From: Phoronis ovalis
Taxonomy: Eukaryota > Phoronida > Phoronidae
DNA length: 36,119 nt
Assembly (NCBI GenBank): GCA_028565635.1
Contig: JAOXYB010017075.1
Coordinates: 1-36,119 of the forward strand
Direction of reading: 5' to 3'
The position numbers were made by a program, and so were the translations under genes. The notes below the pieces were generated by a model. It saw nothing but the letters and a program-made list of their open reading frames with translations, was not told where the DNA came from and did no database searches. Below are positions 1-10,021 of the stretch, one piece after another (positions within the stretch are counted from its first letter, which is position 1; every line of letters begins with the position of its first letter).

Positions 1-33
1 GCATAAAACATGTAAAAAAAATATGTTGGTGTG

Positions 34-331
34 CTACATAAAGCCATAAAAAATTATCCTCATTGGGTGCTTCTGATCAAACCTAAAGCTGCGGAAAGGT
101 CGAAGCAGGAATCCACTCACGCTAACATTAAGAGATAACGCTCCAAAGATCATAAACGTTCCACTCCAATCATAGCACTCTATTAGGAATTGTATTAACT
201 TGCGGGAAGAGTACATAGCCGCAACTACTACCTGCGGAAGTAATCCATATTGCGATGTTGCTTTTATGATGAAAGTATTCGGCGACGCGACAATGATGCT
301 CAGTGCTATGTAGAGAATCCCAAAGCAAATC
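34..331 (-). pseudogene. SLC16 monocarboxylate transporter exon remnant (frameshifted)
   Basis: Reading the minus strand, an acceptor-like TTCTTATAG ends at 332, followed by coding-like sequence in pieces. Positions 312-250 give a hydrophobic stretch (YIALSIIVAS then NTFIIK). A shifted frame at 244-200 gives ITSAGSSCGYVLFPQ, and the first frame returns at 198-97 with LIQFLIECYDWSGTF and ending SGFLLRP. These match in order the MCT/SLC16 N-terminal half: helix 4, the GxxxxGSxxG motif of helix 5, then the GWRG-like turn, helix 6 and an LxRP end. Two shifts (+2 near 249, +1 at 199) separate the pieces, and the first codons GFALGFS (331-311) run into a stop in their own frame. A continuous frame hides the damage because the two shifts cancel. 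I read this as a decayed exon of a transporter gene or duplicate; sequencing error is the alternative. The rest of the gene is not visible. Confidence 0.6.
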
Positions 332-348
332 CTATAAGAAAAATTCAA

Positions 349-1551
349 AAATTACGTAATACATTGACAGCATGCCCGGTAGGGCATAAATTTAAAGTAA
401 GGCGGGAGATATTGTATACTTTTAAAACGAAATGTTGTTACATAAATGTATAGAATAAATGGTTCAAAAAACAAACGCGTATTTCTTTTATATATTATAG
501 CAATTTATATTATATCTTTTATATTATTACGAATATATGGAATAAATACATCTGGTGATGGTTGAAAATAACATGGAGGCGTATACCTTTTAGATTATAA
601 GAATAAACGTGATTTTAACGCTGTTTTCATTTTATATTCTTTACGATGTATTCGCTCGTTTTTTACGATTAAAAAACAACACGTGTGCTTTATCCCCGCT
701 ACGCGGCTCGCAGCCTTTATTTTTTTCTCGATATACGAAAACTACAGGAGGCTCAGTTTTCAATTCTTTAATACGGGGTTAGGGTTCTCTCCCAGATAAT
801 AAAAGCTAATTATGACGTCATCATTTGTGCCCAAGCTGGTTTTTTATTTTCAAAGAATGTACAATTTATATAGACAATTTAAATTTGTTTCATTTTTTAT
901 TATTTTTCTTGCAAAAATTGCATGTTAGTTTTGTAAATTATATATACTAAAATAGAATAATGAAAATGTATTCTTCGTTTTTGTTTACATAACCTTCATC
1001 ATCAACTACTAAATATATCTAAGTGCACTTCAAGTTGTCCTAGAGATAGCAGTGCAAATTAACAACTTCTGTTTAACTATATCTGAAGTTATAACAACTT
1101 GTTAATTTTCCTGTCAATATTCGCCTATAAAATCTCCTAGCAAACTGTATTCCGTCGTTACCAGGAACTACTTTGTTACACAAGCAGATTGAACTTTAGC
1201 GACATATATTGTTTTACTCTCTTAGTATACGAGTACATGTAGCAATTTTACCTCTAATTCGTTTCAACGGATCCGCATACAGAGTTGGCGTGATTGCAGA
1301 CTCGGAAAGAGCAAAGTAAAGGAGGTGCTGTGAGCGGATAACAACATAAATCGTGCTGCGGATATAAATGGCATAAACTTCATTTGTTCTTGTGTCAAAT
1401 GCTGAAGTATACATTTTTGGAAAAAATTCCATTATAATCATAGAAGAAAAAATTAATCGGAGTGTTTCGTCAAAATTTAATTTCTTCATGATAACCAGGA
1501 TAAGTAGACAAAGGCATTGTATGCTATATGCTGTAACGAAAAAATGTCATC
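349..1551. other. Gene-poor 5' flank of the GPCR gene
   Basis: AT-rich DNA with no supported exon. It must contain the promoter and any 5' UTR of the GPCR gene, but I could not place a TATA box or start site with confidence. A short inverted repeat (AATTAACAA near 1057, TTGTTAATT near 1099) is the only local structure noted. Confidence 0.4.
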
Positions 1552-4241
1552 ATGGCCTCTATTGCTACTGTAAACTGCACAGACGATGTGTTTAGTACGT
1601 TGCTAATCTTAAACAGCGAAACGCCAACTGGTTCTCCAGCATCTGCCAATGAGTCATCTGCACCATCTCTTGCACCGGGACAGCTTTACCTCACTATCCC
1701 CATTGTTTTATTTTGTTTGTTGGCTCTTGGCTCTAACACGCTCGTCATTGTGACTATATGTGCTGTTCGGGCCCTACGAAGCGTCACCTCAGCGTTCCTA
1801 GTAAATCTTGCAGTCAGTGATTTGTTGATAGCTGGAGGAGTATTACCATTGGCTGGAGCAAGTGTTGTGTTTCGTTATGTTAACAAACCGGACGAGGTAA
1901 ATAAATTTTGTGCTCATTTTGTTTTAACACAACCATAGGATCGGTAAATTATTTTTATGCATTTCAATATTTTTGTCTAGGTGTAACATCATTTTAGGAA
2001 ATTTGGTGCTTTCCTAGATTTTATCATGCCAATATTATCACACAGGCTAAAACTTTACACTGTCGTTGTTTTCTAGATTTAAAATAATTTTTATGAGAGA
2101 GTCTGTCTTTAAGTTATTTTAAAAATGAGGCATACATACTTGTATATTATTAATTGTCACTTTTTGAGAGTTGTTTTATTTACGTCAGATTGGATTTTAT
2201 ATAACGAGCACAATTGAAATAAACGTTATCTATAAAACTGTTTATCAAATTTTTTTATTGTAATAAATTCTATTTATAGATATCATTTATTGTTTTATTC
2301 TAATTATAGAATGTATGTCAAGCGATTGGATTTATGGGAAGTGTATTTAGCATCAGTTCAATCTTAACTCTGGTTGCCATAGCGATAGATCGCTACCATG
2401 CGATAATACACTGTCTTAATTACCACTCAAGATCTAACTCCAAATTTGCTGCATGGCTAATAGCATGGATCTGGTCACAATCGATTGTATGCTCAGCAAT
2501 GCCATTTTTGGGTTAGTGCAAAAACGGACACTCCTGCTATTAATACTTTTATTGATAGAATTTTTACCCAATATGGCTTCGAACAAAAAATTTGTAAAAC
2601 ACATTGTTCTTGCATATTTTTTTCTGCTTTTTTTATCTTCAGCAAGTGAAGTGATTAAATATGTTTCCATAAATTTTTCTCAGTACTGGTCAGATTTAAG
2701 CAACATTTAAAATTTGTTACTTGGCGACAATACGATAACTATACTGATTTTTATTAATGAAAAGGACAGTTTTTGTTATTTTCGCTATACCTTAGTTTAA
2801 CGAGCTTGATTTTTTCTCTGTTACTGTGAGCGCTATCAGTAATTGAGGAATCCGTCTCCATTGGAGGTTAGATCAGATGTTGGATCAGTAGGGTCGATCA
2901 AGTTCTACTCTGAGACCATGCATTCTAAGTGTTAAACTATATGATTGTTAATATGACGTAACAACTGTTTATCAGCGTTTTTTTTCCTTTTTATTCATTT
3001 AATTTTTTCCGAACCTTCAGTGATCATAGGTTCTAATAATGGAAACCAGATCAATTACCCCGTGACTTTTATTAATTTCAGGTTGGGGAGAATATGAGCA
3101 CCACGGTGATAGTTTTGTCTGTTGCGCCAAGTGGAACGGAAATATGGATTACGCCATTTTTATGTTAGTTACCTGTTTTCTGTTGCCCCTATTTATCATG
3201 GGATATTGTTACTTTAGTATCATACGCGTTGCCAGGCAGCACGTGAGGAAGATAACAGATATTCGTTTAGCAATGATTCAACGAAAGGAACAGGGAAGAA
3301 CTGCAGAAATCGAAAACACTTTATCAAACAGCGACGTTAATCACCACAATGAACGACAAATGCATGCTAATGTCCAGAATCATATTGAAATGCATACTAT
3401 TTCACACAGTATGAAAGAAACAGAACCCGTACCAGAGCCATCAAATTTAAAGAATGAAATGGCAGCGACGATAAGACTTCTAGGACCCATATTAGTGTTG
3501 ATTATTTGCTGGTTGCCCTCCCTGGGGGTTCATTTCGTCAACGCTGTCCGCGAAAAAGAGTCATTGCCAATAGAGGCTTTCACCGTCACAACATGGCTGA
3601 GTTACTGTAATGCTGCATTGAATCCTCTTCTATACGCTATAAGTAATCGAAGGTTCCGAGTAGCTGCATATGGTTTAATAACTAAAAAAAGGAAATTCGA
3701 CATGCCTACACGAAGAAGACCAAATGCAGCGGACACTGGTGCATTTGGCGTAAGGAGAACGCATATACAAACTGAAACCATTTTGCAACCCTCTAGATTT
3801 CATCATAAGACAAATACAACTTGTCCGCATCCATGTACAGCTACGACAAACACATATGATGATCTGCTCCCAGCTGCTTCTGCAGGCGAAGAAATTTCAA
3901 AAAGGTTTAGCCGTGAGACTTTGGAATCATTCATTGATAAAGTTAGCATTGAAATCGAATGTTCACCCAATAATTCTAGGCTGAGAATAGTAGAAGACCA
4001 AAAAGACGCCACTAGATTTGTTAGTGCAAATAAGAAAACGCTATCGTTAAAAACTAGTTTGGATTGTTTGAGTCAAGAAGCTGAACTTACTTCTTCGTTC
4101 CATGTACCGATGCTTAAAGCTACAATCAGCGTTGAAAGAATTGATATTCTATCGGACGTTTTTTATAGCGAGTTTAATGTGAAGTATAAGTCCAGTTCTT
4201 GTCCAAATACAAGTATTTTAAAGAGGCCTAGATCAACTTGA
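1552..4241 (+). CDS. Rhodopsin-class (class A) G protein-coupled receptor, amine/GPR161-like
   Basis: Three exons: 1552-1896, 2310-2511, 3082-4241, joined in phases 0 and 1 by GT-AG introns, giving 568 aa. The start ATG has a G at +4; N8 and N33 sit in glycosylation sequons on a short extracellular N-terminus. TM1 has GSNTLV (about 60-65), TM2 NLAVSD (85-90), TM3 runs from C118 to DRYHAI (142-147), TM4 has W168, loop 2 has C196/C197, TM5 is about 206-230, TM6 has CWLP (325-328) and TM7 NPLLY (363-367). Loop 3 is about 80 residues and the tail about 195, both rich in Ser/Thr, as in signalling receptors with long cytoplasmic regions. All activation motifs are intact, so it should be a working plasma-membrane receptor. 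The run RVARQHVRKI after TM5 and the TM3 wording recall amine receptors and GPR161; the ligand cannot be told. TM6 lacks the aromatic residues common in amine receptors. Confidence 0.9.
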
Positions 4242-5705
4242 ATGTTTACGGTTAGAGAGAGGGCTGTTCAAAGAGCCGTGCAAGAATGAAGACCCCGGAA
4301 ATAATCTATTACTAATAGTACGAGTATTGTGTTTACAATACGGCTACATTTTATAAAAAAACCTAAAAAGGTATAAAACTATTTTGTAAAGAGATTAAAC
4401 TTGATTATTAGACTGTTAACTATCTTTTTTTGTCTCAAAGTCCCGAAAGAATCATAAAGTAAATGTTCCGCATTTAACCCATAATGTTTAATTAATCTGG
4501 TTACTTTTGTCAAAATGCTTTCAACTGTCAACAAAAAGCTCTGCATGGTCAACTAATGGGAATTATCACGCTCCTGGTAAGTAAGGTTTACAATCTCGAA
4601 ACCTTACATAGTATACCATGTTTAGACTTTATAATTCTGAAGTGATAAATTAGTTTTAATCATCAAGATAAGAATCACAGTTGATTTTTTTTCATATTGC
4701 ACTTAAATATAGCCAACATGAAACTAACTTTAATGGGAAAAGGAAGAAATAGGTTATCGACTCACATTTTGAGTATGATGAACCGTGATTTTAGGTTAAT
4801 TGGGGTCGCTCCTATACCTATTGGTTTTGTGCGTTTTCTTTATTCTAGCTAGGGACAAGGTACTTTAGGTGTGACATCCGAGAGTAGACCTGAAATTATT
4901 TTCAAGTTTCACGCTCTAAATTTCAGTCATCACCGTTAACGTGAAAGAACTCATTCACGATTCACCAGGTAATTTTAGTTGCTTTCACAATGAATCGTTA
5001 ACGCAAAAGGTATACACTCCCCTCATTTCACTGAATTAATTTTCCAAGAATGGAAGTAGAAGCGTTTGAACATAAAGCATTTAAGACGGGATATAAGATA
5101 AAATGAAGATGGAATCATTTAATATCGTATTCATTTTCCTCAGATAATACCTCAAATAAGATTAGACACTTGAATATAAGTCGCTCGAAAAAAGTAATAG
5201 AAGTCGAAACTTATATTCAATTAAATACGACATAATATGCACTCCTCTCATCAAAAATTTTTTTTTTTTAAAACACTGCATATAATTCTTTTTTTTTTAC
5301 TATCCAAATTGCACAAAAAACAACACGGTTTTGTTGTAAGTATATGTATCAATGAATATATACTACTGCATTTAGCAGTACCCTTATTTTCTAAATCTGT
5401 TTAGTACTCTTGTTTTGCACAAATACAATGTTGTTTATAAAATTAATTTAAATCAGTTGAAAAAATGACATGCATCATTGTTCACTTTTCCATATTGTAA
5501 CAGGAAAAGGGAAACTAACTTTAAGGGTACAAGGGTAATTCATAATTGAGAATAACATGGCAAACTGTTTACTTTCTCGCAAGCGCGATGGGCACCACCA
5601 TGAAAATATCCTATATATATAGTATGCTACATATGTAACGCAGTTACCAGGAAATGCTATCCTTCCGTGTCATGCTAGCACCAACATATCACTAACTCAT
5701 TGTCA
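4242..5705. other. Intergenic region between convergent genes
   Basis: Contains the 3' ends of the GPCR (+) and the unknown gene (-). An ATTAAA at about 4393 is a possible GPCR polyadenylation signal. A 12-bp perfect stem (5170-5181 with 5209-5220, 27-nt loop) and several A/T homopolymers near 5260-5300 are present. No exon is supported. Confidence 0.4.
5170..5220. repeat. Short inverted repeat (12-bp stem, 27-nt loop)
   Basis: TTGAATATAAGT at 5170-5181 is the exact reverse complement of ACTTATATTCAA at 5209-5220. It lies in the shared 3' flank of two convergent genes. In AT-rich DNA a 12-bp stem at this spacing may be chance. Confidence 0.45.
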
Positions 5706-7355
5706 TCAATCATCATTATTATCACCTCCCCAACATCCGCCAAAACACAAACAACATGCTTCACTGTCCTTTTTTTCTTTTGGTGGTTTAGAAACTTGTG
5801 TGAAGACTGAAACCTTGCCAGGTTGTTCTTCCACAGCCTTAATGTGTTCCGAGTCCACAAAAGATAACACTCTCGTTTCCTCGTCTTCTGGATTAGATTT
5901 CTCCAACTCCGGTACAATGCCATCTGCACGCGTATACTTTGGTAAGGCAAACTGTGCCACAATTCCTACATGTTGAGATTTAAAAGTTTCATTCCAGGAT
6001 AAAAGTAAACCTTTTCTGCCATCTAGATATTCGTCATCAAACTGGCATGCAATCTTTTTTTCTACCCAACTCGAATAAAATCGTGAATTGTCCATTGAAT
6101 CACCGAATTGATCTCCTCCGACAATGTTTATAACATGGTCACCTACAAAAAAAAACATTTCGTGCAGTTAGAATAGGTTTATTTACAGTTAGCTGGCTAG
6201 TATAAAGTATAGATAACACAGGACCTCACACTGGATAGTACATTACATACTATTACATACTATTAAATATAAACAACAGGTAACACATGAGATCATACGG
6301 AATAGTAAATCAAATATTTATTGCCTTAAACTATATATTAAACATGATTCAACACCTTTTTTTCCAGCTGACTGCGACCTTATTGCTCATATGAAAATTC
6401 AAGCCTTATGCCTTTTTTTAAAATGCAATACTTGAACCAAATTTCAAGTGATAAGCAGTATTTTATATTTGTTACTGAAGTATGATTACAAAGCACCATT
6501 TGTGGCACAGGAAATCTCCCGAAATAATGATAAGTGGCTCCATCTATCGATGCTTGTTTAACCCTTTGTTTAACCACCTGTCTGTGACGTAAAAATTCTT
6601 ACTGATAAACAAAACCAGATTTATTCTATAAAGTCAACTGATTTGATACTTATTTTTAAAATATTCCATATATTTACATTTATTTTATGTTAGAATATCT
6701 GAATCGTGGGCTGTTAATTAACCGTGACATGCGCCTACACTTTAAAATGACGAATCATATTTCTCGGGATTCAAGTTGAGTCGATCGTTGAACAGTACAT
6801 AAACTCCTTAAATAATGTATACATTTTTCTGACGGGACAATACGTTTATCAATATGTGACAGATATATAGTAAAACGTCAAAGCAGATGACTTGGTAGTA
6901 TACAAAGTAATTTATATTGACACTTGTGTGTTATCTAGGACGAATAAAATAAAACTGTAGACATTTTAAGTAATAATTTAATATTCTATATTTATACAGA
7001 TAAAAAGTATGAACCTACCTGAACAGCCCTGCAATGCTTCGTACGCCTTGTGGTAACCAAATCCAGGTTCGTTAATGTTGAGTCGGGATTCATTGGCATG
7101 AACTATAAGAATAGCTAAATCGAATTTCTCTTTCGCCCATTCCTCCGACACATCATCAATATTATAGATACACGGACTTGCTGTTTTGATTTCAAACCTT
7201 AATTGGCGTTCTTCACCAAATTCTGTGTTTGTATAAACACCCGACACAGCATCAAGAAGCTTTTTAGTACTAGAAAATGGCACTGTTTCATCAAAATTTA
7301 CTATAAATGTTGATAACGTTATAGCCGCTTCGGTCTCCATAATGGCTGAAAGCAT
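5706..7355 (-). CDS. Uncharacterised two-exon protein with C-terminal cysteine cluster
   Basis: Exon 1 is 7355-7019 and exon 2 is 6142-5706, joined in phase 1 (donor CAG|GTAGGT, acceptor with a T-rich tract), giving 257 aa. I do not recognise the family. No signal peptide or membrane helix is evident. The core looks like an alternating alpha/beta fold: FDLAILIVHANESRL (78-92) is a strong buried strand ending in a polar turn, followed by GYHKAYEALQ (100-109), VINIVGGDQF (116-125), a charged helix around SSWVEKKIACQFDDEY (136-151) and a further strand GLLLSWN (157-163). Residues 165-238 are charged and probably loose. The end carries C242, C243, C245 and C249 followed by an acidic tail, which could be S-acylated to tether the protein to membranes or could bind metal; this is inference. 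The splice junction falls between two apparent strands. No in-frame upstream exon was sought beyond the first ATG. Confidence 0.7.
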
Positions 7356-8629
7356 AATAATATATACCTCCGTCCTATAATCAACTGGTTGTGTGACCCA
7401 GACTACACCTCATCCTGTTTTGATTAGCTGTAAGCTCACGTATCACAATGGTGAACTTATCAAATGGGTCACTTGCTTACTATATAATGCGGTATATTGA
7501 TACACCTATATATCGGTAATTCAATTGCTATTTTGTGACATATTAATTTATACTATTAACAGAAATGCATTTATATTATAGATAAAAGTTGTTTATCACA
7601 TTTTTTATATAAGAATTACTAATTGATTAAAACAAATTATTTCTACAGATGTGAACGATTAATAATAATCATTTCATCAGCCAACCCTATAGGCTCTGTG
7701 CATAACTGCTTATACTGTCCTGCGTATTACCACAACACAAGTATATAAAAAAATCGCAATACACATGTCATTCTGTGTACGCATTGGATAAACCTTTAAC
7801 ACCTATTCAGTTGTTAATCATTTGCCATATTCATTGTGTATCCCATGTTTTAGACAAATTATAACTGAAGTGAATAAACTTAAAGAAAATGATATATGGT
7901 TTCCCGCAAAAGGGTTTAATCAATCTATGACATCGTACCTCATATATTAGCATTAGACTACATCCTGGATAAAGTTTGTTATATTTATAGTACATTTTCT
8001 CAAACTGACATATTTAAACTCAAATTAAAAACTGCAAAAATTATGCCTGTTAACTGTATAACTTTTATTTAGCCATTTTAAAAATAAAATGGTTTTATAA
8101 CAACTAACACAGGCACCAATCACAGTCAAAGAAAAGGAAATCTGGTTATTACTATTCAAACTTCTTTCCAATACATTAAAATACAGAAGAAGTGCATATA
8201 ACTGGCTTTCATTAATTTCATGATCACATGTACAGAAAGACAGACCAGGTGAGGTATGACTAGATAGATGAATTATCAGATCGTTGGTGCACTAGATAAC
8301 CGAATACTGAAGACCAGAATTCTCTCGCCTACCGCCAGAGGTCAACACCGAAGAGGGTATGATGACATCTGAATTAGTTATTCAGCTTCAGCTTAGTAAT
8401 ACCGGGAGTAATACCCAGCAAAACTCCAATTAGCAGATATCCTAGATAGCGGATTGTGCGACCATGTGTTGTGCTAGGCGATTTTGTACATCTGTGCGAT
8501 TTTTGTGTAACTACTGTAATATGGTTGTGCCAACTGTAGGAAGAGCTTGAATGCATTTGTGTCGACTACAGGAAGATCGTGAATGCCTCCAGACGGTGTA
8601 CATAAGATAACTTCATTTATAAGCTACTG
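7356..8629. other. Intergenic region upstream of the unknown minus-strand gene
   Basis: AT-rich with no supported exon. Presumed promoter side of the unknown gene. A short open frame at 8374-8556 on the minus strand has no recognisable features and is not called. One sequence at 8332-8345 (CCGCCAGAGGTCAA) weakly resembles a CTCF core with mismatches. Confidence 0.35.
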
Positions 8630-8638
8630 GTTCTGTTC
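8630..8638. repeat. Target-site duplication, left copy
   Basis: GTTCTGTTC immediately before the element start; identical to 8947-8955. Confidence 0.8.
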
Positions 8639-8946
8639 TAGACTGACCTCAGTCCCTTTTGGGTGTTTTTAAACCTTATTCATTTATAACTTGTCAAAAT
8701 TTTCTTGTTTTTTTAGTTTACACCATTACCTTTTACCCAGTATCAAATATTTATCCAGTATCAAATGTACACCCATATATACCAAAATAGCATATATTAA
8801 ATAAAGCAAGTATTGACACTTTTAGGAACTTACATGATTTTTTCTGCTCATATGTGTATTATTATACAACCAAATATTATGAAATTTTACAATAAATGAT
8901 ATTACAATAATAATAATATGCAGAAAACAGTCTGAACTACAGACTA
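8639..8946 (+). mobile_element. MITE-like non-autonomous DNA transposon, copy 1 (308 bp)
   Basis: The element runs from TAGACTG to CAGACTA and is flanked by a perfect 9-bp direct repeat GTTCTGTTC (8630-8638 and 8947-8955), a clear target-site duplication. A second copy lies inverted at 20021-20324 and, compared by eye, differs by about ten substitutions plus one 1-bp and one 3-bp gap. Each end also folds on itself: GACTGA-CC-TCAGTC at the left and AGTCTG-AACTA-CAGACT at the right. There is no coding capacity. An 8-9 bp duplication with TAG...CTA ends points to a hAT-like or Mutator-like transposase acting in trans; the superfamily cannot be fixed from two copies. Confidence 0.85.
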
Positions 8947-8955
8947 GTTCTGTTC
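8947..8955. repeat. Target-site duplication, right copy
   Basis: GTTCTGTTC immediately after the element end; identical to 8630-8638. Confidence 0.8.
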
Positions 8956-8991
8956 CTGAAAAAAAAATGGCTTTTAGTAAGTTTTAAGTCT

Positions 8992-9219
8992 GCAATCTTG
9001 TAGCACAGGATCTACGCTGATTTTACTCCCCTCTACGGAGCAATCAGCAACCAAGTGGTATTACCGTGTGTGTATTACTACAACGGCATATAAAGCTTCG
9101 TTGAATGCCTATGGATGGCAGATACCTTTGTAGTAATACACACACGGTAATACCACTTGGTTGCTGATTGCTCCGTAGAGGGGAGTAAAATCAGCGTAGA
9201 TCCTGTGCTACAAGATTGC
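8992..9219. repeat. Perfect 92-bp inverted repeat with 44-bp spacer
   Basis: Positions 8992-9083 are the exact reverse complement of 9128-9219, checked block by block with no mismatch, around a 44-bp spacer (9084-9127). The arm outer end begins GCAATCTTGTAGCACAGG and the inner end is TGTATTACTACAA. No convincing target duplication flanks the outer ends. It may be a foldback or long-TIR MITE, or the source of a hairpin RNA. The arms are less AT-rich than the surroundings. It starts 45 bp after the MITE copy 1 element ends. Confidence 0.9.
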
Positions 9220-9478
9220 CACTGTAGAGTGTCGATTATGTCGGTAATTCTAATGCACTGGCGTCAGACCTGTTTGTTACGTAGTCCCTGACACCCCCCT
9301 GATAGGGGCTCCATGCCATATTGCTGGGGCGTATTCAAGTTTAATTTTAGACGTATTAAACTGCACCATGTTCTGTAGTTAACTAAATCCAGTTTCTATA
9401 ATTAATACAAAACAAAATGGACATACTTGTCTTCTTATTTTCATAGTATCCCGGCTTATGATAAGTCGCCACTGTCTT

Positions 9479-9492
9479 CCGCCAGATGGCAC
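9479..9492 (+). promoter_or_regulatory. CTCF-like binding motif
   Basis: CCGCCAGATGGCAC fits the conserved CTCF core CCASYAGRKGGCRS at all positions but the third. CTCF is present in many bilaterians. A single motif match may be chance. Confidence 0.3.
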
Positions 9493-9999
9493 TCGCTCCC
9501 ACCACAATAGCTGAAGTGGTACATGGTCAAAGTTTATTCATAATAGAAAGCATACCAGGTTTTATTTGGAGCTTTAAAATGTCCAAGAAAAAATGCCATA
9601 TGTTTTGACTTCTTGCTTGTATTGTTTATGATCTGAATTATTTGGAATAGAATATAGATAGGTTATAAACATTGTAACAAAAGGTTTTGATTTGCAATTT
9701 CCAGTTCTCGTAGCATGGCAGTATGATTGCTAAAACCAATAAATGTAAATGAGGCATTTTACAGATTATGTTTCAACTTTTTGTCAAAGTGATAACCTTT
9801 CTACGAAACTTGCACAGTTTGGTGTTTTAAAAACGCAGCCGATGCAGGGACAGCGTATTTGAATGGAAGGAAAAAAACAGAAACAAAATAACATTATAAA
9901 TACAAACATGATTAACAGATCTGTACGTAGCGGAGTAAAAAATCCCATGAAAATAAATAACATCCGTAAAATAAATAACCCTTCTTGGGAGTCACATGC

Positions 10000-10021
10000 T
10001 TTTTTTTGGGGGGGGGGGGGG
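10000..10021 (+). repeat. T8-G14 homopolymer junction
   Basis: Eight T (10000-10007) run directly into fourteen G (10008-10021). Such G tracts are rare in this AT-rich window and may be unstable or assembly-sensitive. Confidence 0.85.
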
